Source: DASPXK01 sp035637315 (GTDB taxonomy: Bacteria; Chloroflexota; UBA6077; JACCZL01). Taken from it: a stretch of 39,927 bases of DNA. The stretch is taken from positions 1 to 39,927 of the forward strand of contig DASPXK010000105.1 in NCBI GenBank assembly GCA_035637315.1, in the 5' to 3' direction. Both the position numbers and the translations under genes were made by a program. Numbering within the stretch: the stretch's first letter is position 1; each line of letters begins with the position of its first letter. Of this stretch, positions 14,353 through 22,938 are shown piece by piece. A model generated the notes under the pieces. It was not told the origin of the DNA, did no database searches, and saw only the letters and a list, made by a program, of their open reading frames with translations.

Positions 14353-17124
14353 GTGAGCGGATTCTTTCCTGCGCTCGGCGACGCGGTCGCGCGCTTCCGC
14401 TGGCTCGTCGTGGCGTTCTGGATCGTGTTCGTCGGCGTCTGCTCAGTCGGCGCGAGGCGGGTCGACAACGAGCTGGTCAGCGGTAACATCAACGTACGCG
14501 GCAGTGAGTCCGAGCGCGGCAACGAAGTCCTCGACGTCGAGTTCGACCGCCGCCCAACGCGGGCGGCGATCGCCGTTTTCACCAGTAGCAAGCTGGTGAC
14601 CGCTGATCAAGCGTACCGCGATTCGGTGAGCCGCGCGCTGGATGAGATCAAGGCCGTCGAGGGCGTCGATCGGATCCTTTCCTACCTGAACGGCGCCGAC
14701 CGCTTCGTGAGTCCAGACAAGCACACCACCTACGCGGTGATCAACCTCGCTGGGACCGAGGAGGAGGCCAAAAAGCTCGTGCCGCAGGTTCGGGAGGCAC
14801 TGGATCGGGCTCCATCCGAACTGGACGCGAGTTATCTGACCGGCTATCCGGCCAGCTCGTACGACCTGGCGGAGGGCAGCCACCAGGACCTCAAGAAGGT
14901 CGAGCTGTACACCGTCATGCTCACCGTCCCAGTGCTGCTGTTCGTCTTTGGCACGATCGTGGCGGCGGGGCTGCCGGTCATCCTGGCCGCGGCAGCGGTG
15001 GTCGCCGCGGAGGCTGGCATTTTCCTGGTCGCGCAGCGGATGGAGACGTCCATCTTTGCCAAGCAGACCGCTTCGATGATCGGCCTCGGGCTGGGCATCG
15101 ACTTCTCGCTATTGATGGTTAGTCGCTACCGCGAGGAGCTGGCGCGCGGGATCACGCCTCATCTCGCCACTGTCCGGACCGTGGCCACGGCGGGCAAGTC
15201 GATCGTTTTCTCGGGCCTGACCGTGATGTTGGGCTTGTCGGTCATGCTGCTGTACGACCTGACCTTGATTCGCTCAATCGCGCTGGGAATGCTCCTGGTA
15301 GCCGGCCTGGCAGTGCTCGGGGCCGTGACGCTGCTGCCGGCGATTCTCTGCCTGTTCGGGCGGCGGGTGAACGCGCTCAGCGTGATTCCAGGGCGCAAGG
15401 TCCAGCTGCAGCAGGCCTCGAGACCCGGGCGCTGGCACACCTGGAGCCTGACCGTAATGCGCTATCCGTGGCTCTTCCTGCTGCTGAGCGTGGGGTTCCT
15501 GGTGGGCCTGGCGATCCCGTTCAAGCAATTCAACAGCATCGGCACCGGCGGCGCACACGGCGTCGGGCCAGACGCCGAGTCGCGCCAGGGCTTCGAAGTC
15601 CTTAACGAGTCCTTTCCCGTGGGCGAGATCGCCCCGATCTCGGTTGTCATCAGGACCAATCGGCCAGGCGGCGCGTTCGAGCCGAGCATCCAGGACGGAA
15701 TCTGGAACCTGACCAAAGCGCTCGAGACCGACAGCCGAGTCGCGCGGGTCGATTCACTCGCCAACCTCGATCCGAGCTGGACGCTCGAGCAGTTCAAGGC
15801 CGTGACACCGGACCGGCTCGCCGCCGACCCCCGGCAGAGAGCGTTTGCCTCGCAGTACGTGAACCTGGACCGCACGCGCGACACCCTGCTCGTCTCGGTC
15901 GTTCCCAAGTACGAGGACTCCAACGACAACACTACCGAGCTGCTGCGCGATCTGCGCGGCACATTCGTGCCCACAATCCGCGAGCTGCGCGGGACGGACG
16001 ACCTGGTGACCGGCAGCGGCGCGCTCACGCTGGACTTTCGCGACAACCTCTATGGCCAGTTCCCGTCTCGAGTTGGCCTGGTTCTGGCCATCACGTACGT
16101 CGTCCTGCTGCTCTTCTTCCACTCGCTGCTGCTGCCACTCAAGGCGATCCTGATGAACCTGCTCTCGATCGTCGCTAGCTATGGTGTGATGGTGATGGTG
16201 TTCCAGTGGGGCATCCTGGATAAGCCACTCAATTTTGAGCACATCGGCCACCTGACCATGTTTTCGCCGCCAATCCTGTTCTCGGTGCTCTTTGGTCTGT
16301 CTACCGACTACGAGGTCTTCCTGCTGAGCCGAGTCAAGGAGCTATACCGCAAGAGCAGAAACAACGAGCAGAGTGTGGCCGAGGGGCTCGAACGGACGGC
16401 CGGCATCATCACGGCCGCTGGGCTGATCATGGTGGTCGTCTTCGGCTCGTTCGCTCTCGGAAACGTGCTGGTCGTGAAAGAGCTGGGGGTTGGACAGGCG
16501 GTAGCAGTCCTCCTTGACGCGACGATCGTCCGGATCGTGCTGGTGCCGGCTTCGATGCGCTTGATGGGCAACCTCAACTGGTGGATGCCGAGATGGCTGA
16601 ACTGGATACCGGAGATCTCCGAAGGCGCCGAGCCAGAGGAGCAGGCGCGTCCGGGCTACCCCGCTGGCCTGGTCTCCTGCCCGAGCTGCGGGGCTCGTCT
16701 ACCGGTGCGAGCTCGATTCTGTGGAAACTGTGGGCGGCTGCTGCAGCCGCCCGGCGCGGCGGCGACAGGCCGGCCGGTAGTCACGCCGCGGCCGGCGAGT
16801 CGACCGGTCCAGATCGCGGCCGGCGCTGGCGAGACACTGGTGACAAGGGGGTTCGCCGTCGAACGCGGGGCTGGGGTTGCCCCTCAGGCCAATCTGGGGG
16901 GACAGATGCCCGCCAGTGGGAGTGGGCTGAGGCGTGTGCCGATCATGCTTCGGGTCGGCAACGTTGAGCTGCGGGCCTGGCTGAGCTTGCGCGACTGTCA
17001 CGTCGAGAAGGACCCTTCGACTCCGGATGTCCCGGTCGTCAACATCGAGGGCGTCGACGTTCGTCCGCTGCCGGGCCAGGACCCGCCGGAGATCCAGGTG
17101 CGCAACGCGCGAATACGCTTGTAG
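14353..17124 (+). CDS. MMPL/RND-family transporter with C-terminal zinc ribbon
   Basis: The 923-residue protein has the MMPL layout: one N-terminal helix, a periplasmic domain, a helix bundle, a second periplasmic domain and a second bundle. Each bundle carries the family motif, GLGLGIDFSLLMVSRYREE and GLSTDYEVFLLSRVKE, with the proton-relay Asp in both. MMPL proteins export or flip lipids and other hydrophobic compounds using the proton gradient. Unusually, the C-terminus continues into the cytoplasm with a four-cysteine zinc ribbon (Cys776, Cys779, Cys790, Cys793), a Pro/Ala-rich linker and a final soluble domain of about 70 residues (PIMLRVGNVELRAWLSLRDC...). GTG 14353 has GAGGGAG upstream. 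It lies 78 bases after the cyclase and just before two more signalling-type genes. Confidence 0.9.
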   Translation: MSGFFPALGDAVARFRWLVVAFWIVFVGVCSVGARRVDNELVSGNINVRGSESERGNEVLDVEFDRRPTRAAIAVFTSSKLVTADQAYRDSVSRALDEIKAVEGVDRILSYLNGADRFVSPDKHTTYAVINLAGTEEEAKKLVPQVREALDRAPSELDASYLTGYPASSYDLAEGSHQDLKKVELYTVMLTVPVLLFVFGTIVAAGLPVILAAAAVVAAEAGIFLVAQRMETSIFAKQTASMIGLGLGIDFSLLMVSRYREELARGITPHLATVRTVATAGKSIVFSGLTVMLGLSVMLLYDLTLIRSIALGMLLVAGLAVLGAVTLLPAILCLFGRRVNALSVIPGRKVQLQQASRPGRWHTWSLTVMRYPWLFLLLSVGFLVGLAIPFKQFNSIGTGGAHGVGPDAESRQGFEVLNESFPVGEIAPISVVIRTNRPGGAFEPSIQDGIWNLTKALETDSRVARVDSLANLDPSWTLEQFKAVTPDRLAADPRQRAFASQYVNLDRTRDTLLVSVVPKYEDSNDNTTELLRDLRGTFVPTIRELRGTDDLVTGSGALTLDFRDNLYGQFPSRVGLVLAITYVVLLLFFHSLLLPLKAILMNLLSIVASYGVMVMVFQWGILDKPLNFEHIGHLTMFSPPILFSVLFGLSTDYEVFLLSRVKELYRKSRNNEQSVAEGLERTAGIITAAGLIMVVVFGSFALGNVLVVKELGVGQAVAVLLDATIVRIVLVPASMRLMGNLNWWMPRWLNWIPEISEGAEPEEQARPGYPAGLVSCPSCGARLPVRARFCGNCGRLLQPPGAAATGRPVVTPRPASRPVQIAAGAGETLVTRGFAVERGAGVAPQANLGGQMPASGSGLRRVPIMLRVGNVELRAWLSLRDCHVEKDPSTPDVPVVNIEGVDVRPLPGQDPPEIQVRNARIRL

Positions 17125-17137
17125 GGGGAAGGCGAAG

Positions 17138-17413
17138 GTGGAGCAGCAGCCACCGCCACAGGCGCAGGCAGTTGAGCAAGCCGAGGGGAGGGCAGTGATT
17201 GCCTGTCCGGCCTGCGGCGAGGACGTCGCCCGGGATGCGCGTTTCTGCGACGTGTGCGGGTTCGAGCTCGAGTCCGCGCCGGCCGGCACCGCTGAAGCGG
17301 AGGCGGACGGGCGAGCGTGGGCCGTGGTCTGGCCACTGGTCGTCCTGGCCTGGATGATCCTGGCGGTGCTCGCGCTGGTCTGGCTCTACGAGAGCGCCCG
17401 CTCGGTCGGCTAG
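17138..17413 (+). CDS. Small zinc-ribbon protein with C-terminal membrane anchor
   Basis: The 91-residue product begins at GTG 17138, preceded by AGGGGGAAGG. After a Gln/Pro-rich lead comes a four-cysteine zinc ribbon, ACPACGEDV...FCDVCG (Cys23, Cys26, Cys37, Cys40), then an Ala/Glu linker and one hydrophobic helix (about 65-86, WPLVVLAWMILAVLALVWL) ending in a short polar tail. This is a tail-anchored protein with the ribbon in the cytoplasm. Its ribbon is similar to that at the end of the MMPL protein encoded 13 bases upstream, so the two may meet at the membrane. The function is unknown. Confidence 0.72.
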   Translation: MEQQPPPQAQAVEQAEGRAVIACPACGEDVARDARFCDVCGFELESAPAGTAEAEADGRAWAVVWPLVVLAWMILAVLALVWLYESARSVG

Positions 17414-17433
17414 CTGGGCGGGCGAGCTTGGCG

Positions 17434-18270
17434 ATGCAGCTTATCGTCCTGGATGGCAGCGCCTCCCAGCCGAAGTACGACATTGACGCGCTGTCGATCG
17501 TGATCGGGCGCGCCCCCGACTGCGACGTGGTCTTGAACGACCATGAATGCTCACGGCACCACGCTCGAATCTCACAGGTCCAGGGGCAGTGGGTCATCGA
17601 GGACGTTCAGGCGGTCAACCCGACCGTCTTGAACGACCGGCTGCTGAGTCGGGCCAGGCCGCTGCACCACGGCGATCTCATCGTTATCGGCGCGGTGCTT
17701 CTCCAGGTGGCGATCGCGGAGTCCCCAGCCAGCGGAGGCGACTTGGCGGAACGAACCGCTCCGCCAGACGCCGGCGTGCGCGAGCGGCCGGCCGCGCCCG
17801 AGGAAACCCCAGCCACCCGAGCGATAGCCGAGCTCGAGCCGGACTCAGAGCCTGAGCGCCTCGGGGCCCCGGAGTCACCGCCAGCGCCGGCCGCGGCGAC
17901 AGTGCGGGAGCTGGCGGTGCGCCTTTCATCGGCGAGCGCTCTGCTTGAAGAGGCGACAGACCGGCTCGACGCGGAGGCCTCGGCCGCCGCCCTTCGACGG
18001 GCTCGAGTCGCGAAAGCCAGCGCTGAGCTCGAGGGCGTGCTAACCGCGCACGCGAATCTTGGCGGCGAGGCTGAGTTGGGACGCCTCAGTCGCTTGCTGG
18101 GGATGCCCCAGGCCAATCAGACCGACCTGGCTGTCCTGCATGCGCTCGGCCGCGAGGCCGGCCCGCTTTCCCGCGCGGCGCGCCTGGTCCAGCGTTCACT
18201 GGGTCTTGGCCGCCAGCTGAGCCAGGCACTCGAGGGCGGTCAACCGCGCAGCACCCGTATCGAGGAGTAG
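17434..18270 (+). CDS. FHA-domain protein
   Basis: The 278-residue protein begins directly with a forkhead-associated domain, a phospho-threonine reader: VIGRAPDCDVVLND (Gly25-Arg26), CSRHHARI (Ser40-Arg41, His43) and VNPTVLND (Asn62, Thr64), covering about residues 3-92. The usual NGT is NPT here. The rest is Ala/Glu/Pro-rich (about 95-150) and then a helical region (about 155-278) with no recognised domain, probably a coiled or helical bundle. ATG 17434 lies 20 bases after the stop of the zinc-ribbon gene. No Ser/Thr kinase is in the window; the PP2C domain of the cyclase fusion upstream could oppose the kinase whose product this FHA reads (inference). Confidence 0.86.
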   Translation: MQLIVLDGSASQPKYDIDALSIVIGRAPDCDVVLNDHECSRHHARISQVQGQWVIEDVQAVNPTVLNDRLLSRARPLHHGDLIVIGAVLLQVAIAESPASGGDLAERTAPPDAGVRERPAAPEETPATRAIAELEPDSEPERLGAPESPPAPAAATVRELAVRLSSASALLEEATDRLDAEASAAALRRARVAKASAELEGVLTAHANLGGEAELGRLSRLLGMPQANQTDLAVLHALGREAGPLSRAARLVQRSLGLGRQLSQALEGGQPRSTRIEE

Positions 18271-18290
18271 CGCGGATGGCCGCGGATGGC
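18271..18290. repeat. Two tandem copies of a 10-base unit
   Basis: CGCGGATGGC occurs twice in direct tandem immediately after the FHA stop, in the 44-base gap before the convergent FabF gene. It has no stem-loop character and no obvious terminator is seen in this gap. Confidence 0.5.
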
Positions 18291-18314
18291 CGAGCGGCGT
18301 TCATCGTCTAGGGC

Positions 18315-19586
18315 CTATCCTTCGGGTGGGCGGCCGATCACCAGGCAGGCGTTCTGGCCGCCAAATCCGAAGCTGTTCGAAAGCACGAATCCGACCGACT
18401 GCTGGCGCGCCTTGTTCGGAACGTAGTCCAGGTCGCATTCTGGATCGGGGTGCTCGTAGTTGATCGTTGGCGGGATGAGGCCCTGGTCTATGGTGAGCAC
18501 TGAAGCCAGCGCCTCGAGGGCTCCACTCGCCGCGAACATATGCCCGGTCATCGACTTGTTCGCGCTGATCGGGATCCGGTAGGCGTGCTTGCCAAGCGTG
18601 CGCTTGATCGCCACGGTCTCAAGCTTGTCGCCGAGCAGAGTTGAGGTCGCGTGAGCGTTGACGTGGTCAATAGCCTCGGGCGGCAAGCCGGCGTCATCTA
18701 AAGCCAGGCGCATGGCGCGCGCCGAGGCTTCACCCGATGGATCGGGACCGGTCACGTGATAGGCGTCGCACGTGGCGCCATAACCCAGCACCTCGGCGAT
18801 AGCCCGAGCCCCGCGGCCGCGGGCATGCTCGAGCTCCTCCAGGACCAGGACAACCCCGCCTTCAGCAGCCACGAAGCCGTCTCGCTCGGCGTCGAACGGT
18901 CGGCTCGCCAGCTCTGGCTGGTCGTTGCGGGTCGAAAGAGCGCCTATCAGGCTCATCCCTGCCAGCGTCATCTCGCAGATTGGGGCATCAGCGCCGCCCG
19001 CCAGGATGACGTCCGCCGCGCCGCGTCGAATGGCCTCCGTCGCCTCGCCGATCGCGGTTGTACCGCCCGCGCAGGCGGTGACCACGGTTGTGTTGTAGCC
19101 GGTGGCCCCCAGGACGATGCTGACATTCGCGCTTACCATGTTGGGAAGGACCATCGCCATGAACAGGGGGTGCATCCGCTGCCAGCCACGCTCGACCAGG
19201 CTTCTGTAATTGCGCTCGGCCACCGCCACGGAGCCGATGCTGTTCGACAGGACCACGCCGATCCGCTCCGAGTTCTCGCGATCGATGGTGAGATCCGCGT
19301 CCTTGACCGCCATCGTCGCCGCCGCGACAGCTAACTGGCTAAAACGCGCCATCCGGCGAGCCGGCTTCGGATCCATGTAGCGCGTGGGCTCGAAGCCCTT
19401 GACTGGCGCGGCGATGTGAGTGGGGTAGGGCGTACTGTCGAACCGATAATCGCTAAAGTCGGTCGAGTAGCTGAAGGCCTGGGCGCCTGAAACCCCGGCG
19501 ACCAGGTTATGCCAGGTCTCTTCGGCTGTCCCCCCGACTGGTGAAAGGGCACCGAAGCCCGTTACTACCACCCGCCGTCGTGCCAT
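18315..19586 (-). CDS. fabF: Beta-ketoacyl-ACP synthase II (FabF-type)
   Basis: The 423-residue protein has the full KAS II layout: VVVTGFGALSPVG at the N-terminus, nucleophile Cys172 in VVTACAGGT, His312 in NAHATST and His349 in KSMTGHMFAASG, then SFGFGGQNA near the C-terminus. It condenses malonyl-ACP with an acyl-ACP in fatty acid (or polyketide) chain elongation. Small departures from the common motifs (TACAGG for TACASG; NAHATST for NAHGTST) suggest a paralogue rather than the housekeeping copy. No acyl-carrier-protein gene is beside it, which also argues against the main fab cluster. A very strong Shine-Dalgarno (GGAGGGGGG) precedes ATG 19586. It lies 77 bases downstream of the patatin gene, possibly in one operon concerned with membrane lipids. 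Confidence 0.9.
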   Translation of the reverse strand: MARRRVVVTGFGALSPVGGTAEETWHNLVAGVSGAQAFSYSTDFSDYRFDSTPYPTHIAAPVKGFEPTRYMDPKPARRMARFSQLAVAAATMAVKDADLTIDRENSERIGVVLSNSIGSVAVAERNYRSLVERGWQRMHPLFMAMVLPNMVSANVSIVLGATGYNTTVVTACAGGTTAIGEATEAIRRGAADVILAGGADAPICEMTLAGMSLIGALSTRNDQPELASRPFDAERDGFVAAEGGVVLVLEELEHARGRGARAIAEVLGYGATCDAYHVTGPDPSGEASARAMRLALDDAGLPPEAIDHVNAHATSTLLGDKLETVAIKRTLGKHAYRIPISANKSMTGHMFAASGALEALASVLTIDQGLIPPTINYEHPDPECDLDYVPNKARQQSVGFVLSNSFGFGGQNACLVIGRPPEG

Positions 19587-19663
19587 GCCCCCCTCCGAGA
19601 CGAGTCTTGAATGCTAGACCTTAAGAGAAGCCTTGAGCCCCACCCTAGGAGAAGGCACTCGAT

Positions 19664-21625
19664 CTACTCGCCGAGCCAGGGGAGGAGCCTGCGAAGGGCG
19701 GGCAAAGCGTCGGATGCTGCCTCGTAGCCGGCGTCCGCGTACGAGCTGGCCCTGTCGAACTTGTCCCAGCTGATCGTCTCGAAGCGAGGCCGGATCACGA
19801 CATCGGCCAGCAAACAATCGCGCAGCGCGCGGTCCGCCATCATTATATCAAGGCAGCGGTGCAGGTTCTGAAAGATGTTCGGCTGCTTGCTCAGCCGCGG
19901 ACGGGTGGGGGATTCGTCGTCGGTCACGCGCCCGGAGATGTCCACGGCGATAACGATGTCGGCGCCGAGATCACGTACCGCCTGAGTGGGGACCGGATTC
20001 AGCACGCTGCCGTCCACGAGACGATGGTTTCCAATCACCTTCGGGGGCCAAAAGCCGGGGATCGCGCTGCTCGCCCGGATGGCATCGGCCAGCGACCCTT
20101 CCTTGAACACGACCGGGCGGGCAGTTTCGAGATCGGCGGCGACGGCGGCAAAGGGGACGGGTAGCTCCTCGAATGTCGCGTCCCCGACGAGCTCGCGGAA
20201 GGTCTCTTCGACTCCCTTGGGCGAGAGGAGCGAGGTCATCAGCGCCAGTGTTGGGCGCATCAGACTGGTGAATTTCTTGTGTAGGCGCAGCATGACCTCC
20301 TCGCCCTGCGCCATGCTCATACCCAGCGCGGCCGGCGCGCCGATAACGGCGCCCATACTTGTTCCCGCGATGTAGTCCAGCGGTATTTCCCGCTCCTGCA
20401 TGACCCGAAACACACCGACGTGAGCGAAGCCTCGAGCACCCCCAGCGCCAAGCGCCACGCCTACTTTGAGATGAGCCACATCGCGGGCTAACCATCGCAT
20501 CGACCGGCTGAATGCGAGGAGAGGCGCCCGAATAGCCAGTGGCCCTGAATCGCGAGCCGCGTCGCGTAGAAGCTGAACCTGGCCGGGCAGGATCGCTCGG
20601 GCCGGTATCCCTAGCTGAGACACGGTTTGTTGGCGAATCTCGGCCAGTGACGAGCCTTCGCCGGACATGATCACAGGGTAGACACGGCCGCGCAGGAACT
20701 CCGGCGCGTCGCGTGTCATGCCGAGCACTTCGTCGCCTTGTAGAGACGAAAGCTGTGGCGTGGTCGCGATTAGGTAGGCTCGGTCAACCTGAGAGAGCGC
20801 GATCTTTAGCTCACTCGGGCGCTCGGCCGTGAGATTGAGCACAACGAAGTCGGCGCTCTTCCGCATCCAGGAGACTGCTTCTTCCAGCGTGAGCGGGCGA
20901 ACCGCGTCCAGCAAACCGCCCGCCTCTGGCAACGATACGGCTTTGAAGCGCGCAGCCCCGAACCTCAAGGACGGTACTCTGAGCTCGCCAGCGGACTTTG
21001 TCCAGACCCCGGCCAGTTCAGGAATCTGGTCACGGCCTGGCAAGTTCGACGCATGGTCAGCATCTACGTCGACGAGCAGCACCCGGCGTCGGGTCACCGC
21101 TGACAGGGCAGCGGTCAGGTTCGTGGCAATCAGGCTGCCAACAATCGGCGGGACTCGGCCGGCAATGCCTACGACCTGCGCGCCCTGGGCCTGAGTGGTC
21201 GTCCTGCCCGCCCTCAACAGCCGGCCGGCGAGAACTCTGCTCAGGTTGAAGAGCAGGACTGGCTGCCGTCCAGCGAGAGCCAGAAAGTCATCCCGCGGAA
21301 TCGACCTAACGGTTGTTGGAACGATGGCCCGCACCGCTGCTGAGCGTGGCTGCCCGGTCAGGACGGCCATCTCGCCAAACGCCTCGCCAGGACCCAGCTG
21401 CAAGAGCACCGAGTCTGGACCACGCCCGGAGCTCACGCAGACCTCGACCATGCCCGTCTCGATCACGAACAGCGAGTCGCCTCGGTCGCCCTCTCGGACT
21501 ATGAGCTCTGATGCCTCGAATCGAGCGCAGCCGAAACTGGCCGCGACAGAGGCCAGGTCGGCCCTGGGAATCCCACGGAATAGCGGGCTGTGTAGAAGCG
21601 GTGCCTCCGATGTCGCTTCACTCAT
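19664..21625 (-). CDS. cNMP-binding / MinD-like / patatin-like phospholipase (NTE type)
   Basis: From ATG 21625 the protein has 653 residues. Residues about 10-130 form a cNMP-binding domain with FGEMAVLTGQPRSAA (Glu85, Arg94). Residues about 150-375 look like a MinD/ParA-type Rossmann domain (VVGIAGRVPPIVGSLIATNL...RRVLLVDVDAD), but the P-loop lysines are gone. Residues about 385-590 are a patatin lipase: oxyanion loop GAGGARG (393-399), nucleophile Ser423 in GTSMG, and catalytic Asp538 in VDGS. This is the neuropathy-target-esterase arrangement, hydrolysing phospholipid or lysophospholipid acyl esters, with cyclic nucleotide control plausible. TTG 21655, overlapping the stop of the upstream FHA gene, is an alternative start. 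Either way the two genes are tightly coupled. Confidence 0.9.
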   Translation of the reverse strand: MSEATSEAPLLHSPLFRGIPRADLASVAASFGCARFEASELIVREGDRGDSLFVIETGMVEVCVSSGRGPDSVLLQLGPGEAFGEMAVLTGQPRSAAVRAIVPTTVRSIPRDDFLALAGRQPVLLFNLSRVLAGRLLRAGRTTTQAQGAQVVGIAGRVPPIVGSLIATNLTAALSAVTRRRVLLVDVDADHASNLPGRDQIPELAGVWTKSAGELRVPSLRFGAARFKAVSLPEAGGLLDAVRPLTLEEAVSWMRKSADFVVLNLTAERPSELKIALSQVDRAYLIATTPQLSSLQGDEVLGMTRDAPEFLRGRVYPVIMSGEGSSLAEIRQQTVSQLGIPARAILPGQVQLLRDAARDSGPLAIRAPLLAFSRSMRWLARDVAHLKVGVALGAGGARGFAHVGVFRVMQEREIPLDYIAGTSMGAVIGAPAALGMSMAQGEEVMLRLHKKFTSLMRPTLALMTSLLSPKGVEETFRELVGDATFEELPVPFAAVAADLETARPVVFKEGSLADAIRASSAIPGFWPPKVIGNHRLVDGSVLNPVPTQAVRDLGADIVIAVDISGRVTDDESPTRPRLSKQPNIFQNLHRCLDIMMADRALRDCLLADVVIRPRFETISWDKFDRASSYADAGYEAASDALPALRRLLPWLGE

Positions 21626-21651
21626 CTCGCGCCCGGGCAGATCCAAAATGC

Positions 21652-22824
21652 TCAACCGACGATCCGAGCTAGCGCCTCGCGGATCTCCGGGACAGCTGCC
21701 ACGAGGCGCAAGTGGAGGCGTAGCAGCGTGTTCAGCGTCCCAGCCCCCTGAGAGAGCTTCAGGAGAAGCTCGATATCGCGAGGCTGAGCGGCCAGTTGGT
21801 CGAGCAGGTCGACGATTGGCTGCAAGCGTTCTGGCCCCCCGGCGGCCTCCAGCTCCGAGGCAAAGCCCTGCAAGTCTCTGAGCGGTTGGGCCTGGGCGCC
21901 GCGAGCAGCCTCAGCCAGCCCAGCGAGACCGGACGTCGCTTCGAGCAGCGACCGCTCCAGGCCCTCGACACGTTCAGCCAGGTCACCAAGATTCGATGCG
22001 AACGCGGCTAGATCGCGGTTGAGATCGGCAAACTCCCGTCGGATTGCCTCCAGCGCCTCGGTGGCGGAGCTCGGCAGGGGAGGCCCTGGCTCGGGCGACG
22101 GTCGGCCTGCGGCTGGCGGGGACTCTGCCGGCGGCTGTGCGGCGGCCCGAAACGCCGCCGCCTCTTCATCTTCAAAGACACTCTCGCCGACAGTCGTATG
22201 CCCCGAGTCCATGATCGGTGGTGGTGGCGTGAGCGGTGTGCTGGCGGCGACCGGCGGGGGTGCCAGCTCGGCCGGCGACTCCAGCGACAGCGGCGGCCCG
22301 AGGCTCGTCATCGAAGACTCGGACCCCACTGCCAGCGTCATCCCCTCCGCCATGCTCGCCAGCTCGCTCATCTCGAACACGAATACCGCGTCGCCGATCC
22401 GGATGACGTCCCCGTTCCGAAGCGGCCGGACACCCACGACGCGCTCGTCGTTGACTACGGTACCGTTGGCGCTCTTCATATCCTCAATTGAAAATCCGTC
22501 ATCTTGGCGCACAAGGCGAGCGTGCTGGCGGGAGACATTCGTGTCGTGGATGACGATATCGTTCCCCAAGCGCCGCCCGATAACGAGGACTTGCTTATCC
22601 AGGTCGAATTCCCGTTGGTCAACTGAGCCCTGTTCAACCCGCAGGCGCGCGGACGTCGGCCCGCCGCCGCCAAAGGCAGCCGCCGAACCGACGGCCGGGC
22701 CTGCGGAGGGGTCCGCTGGCGTCAGCTCGGGGCCCGGGCCTCCGGCGGCGCTTAGCGGGCCGCCACACTGCAGGCAGAACGCGAAATCCGCCGGGTTGTT
22801 CGTCCCACACTGGGGACAGTTCAT
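21652..22824 (-). CDS. Zinc-ribbon FHA-domain protein
   Basis: The 390-residue protein opens with a zinc ribbon (Cys3, Cys6, Cys17, Cys20: MNCPQCG...FCLQCGG), then a Gly/Pro/Ala linker and an FHA domain (about 58-152) with all pThr-binding residues: Gly83-Arg84, Ser98-Arg99, His101, Asn120-Gly-Thr. A long Pro/Ala-rich segment (about 165-240) leads to a helical C-terminal half (about 245-390) that resembles a coiled coil. ATG 22824 is chosen over upstream codons because GGAGG stands 9 bases before it and the ribbon begins there. The downstream patatin gene starts at or just after its stop, so this reader of phospho-threonine may recruit or control the lipase (inference). Confidence 0.87.
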   Translation of the reverse strand: MNCPQCGTNNPADFAFCLQCGGPLSAAGGPGPELTPADPSAGPAVGSAAAFGGGGPTSARLRVEQGSVDQREFDLDKQVLVIGRRLGNDIVIHDTNVSRQHARLVRQDDGFSIEDMKSANGTVVNDERVVGVRPLRNGDVIRIGDAVFVFEMSELASMAEGMTLAVGSESSMTSLGPPLSLESPAELAPPPVAASTPLTPPPPIMDSGHTTVGESVFEDEEAAAFRAAAQPPAESPPAAGRPSPEPGPPLPSSATEALEAIRREFADLNRDLAAFASNLGDLAERVEGLERSLLEATSGLAGLAEAARGAQAQPLRDLQGFASELEAAGGPERLQPIVDLLDQLAAQPRDIELLLKLSQGAGTLNTLLRLHLRLVAAVPEIREALARIVG

Positions 22825-22879
22825 CGCCCACCGCCTCCAGCAAATGTCTTCCACGGCTCCGCGCTGCGCCGCCGGCGTC

Positions 22880-22885
22880 ATTGTA
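22880..22885 (-). promoter_or_regulatory. -10 candidate for the FHA-patatin genes
   Basis: The minus strand reads TACAAT about 55 bases before ATG 22824, in the 114-base gap shared with the divergent GTPase-like gene. It lacks the TG extension found at other starts. No -35 is evident. Confidence 0.33.
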
Positions 22886-22919
22886 CCCTAGCTCTCACAG
22901 GTGACGACTCGGATGCGCA

Positions 22920-22928
22920 TGTTAGACT
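22920..22928 (+). promoter_or_regulatory. Extended -10 element just before the DUF697 gene
   Basis: The bases read TGTTAGACT, ending 10 bases before ATG 22939. As at 11882-11890, this would give a leader of only a few bases, and there is no Shine-Dalgarno. The transcript may be leaderless. Confidence 0.45.
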
Positions 22929-22938
22929 CTGAGACGCC

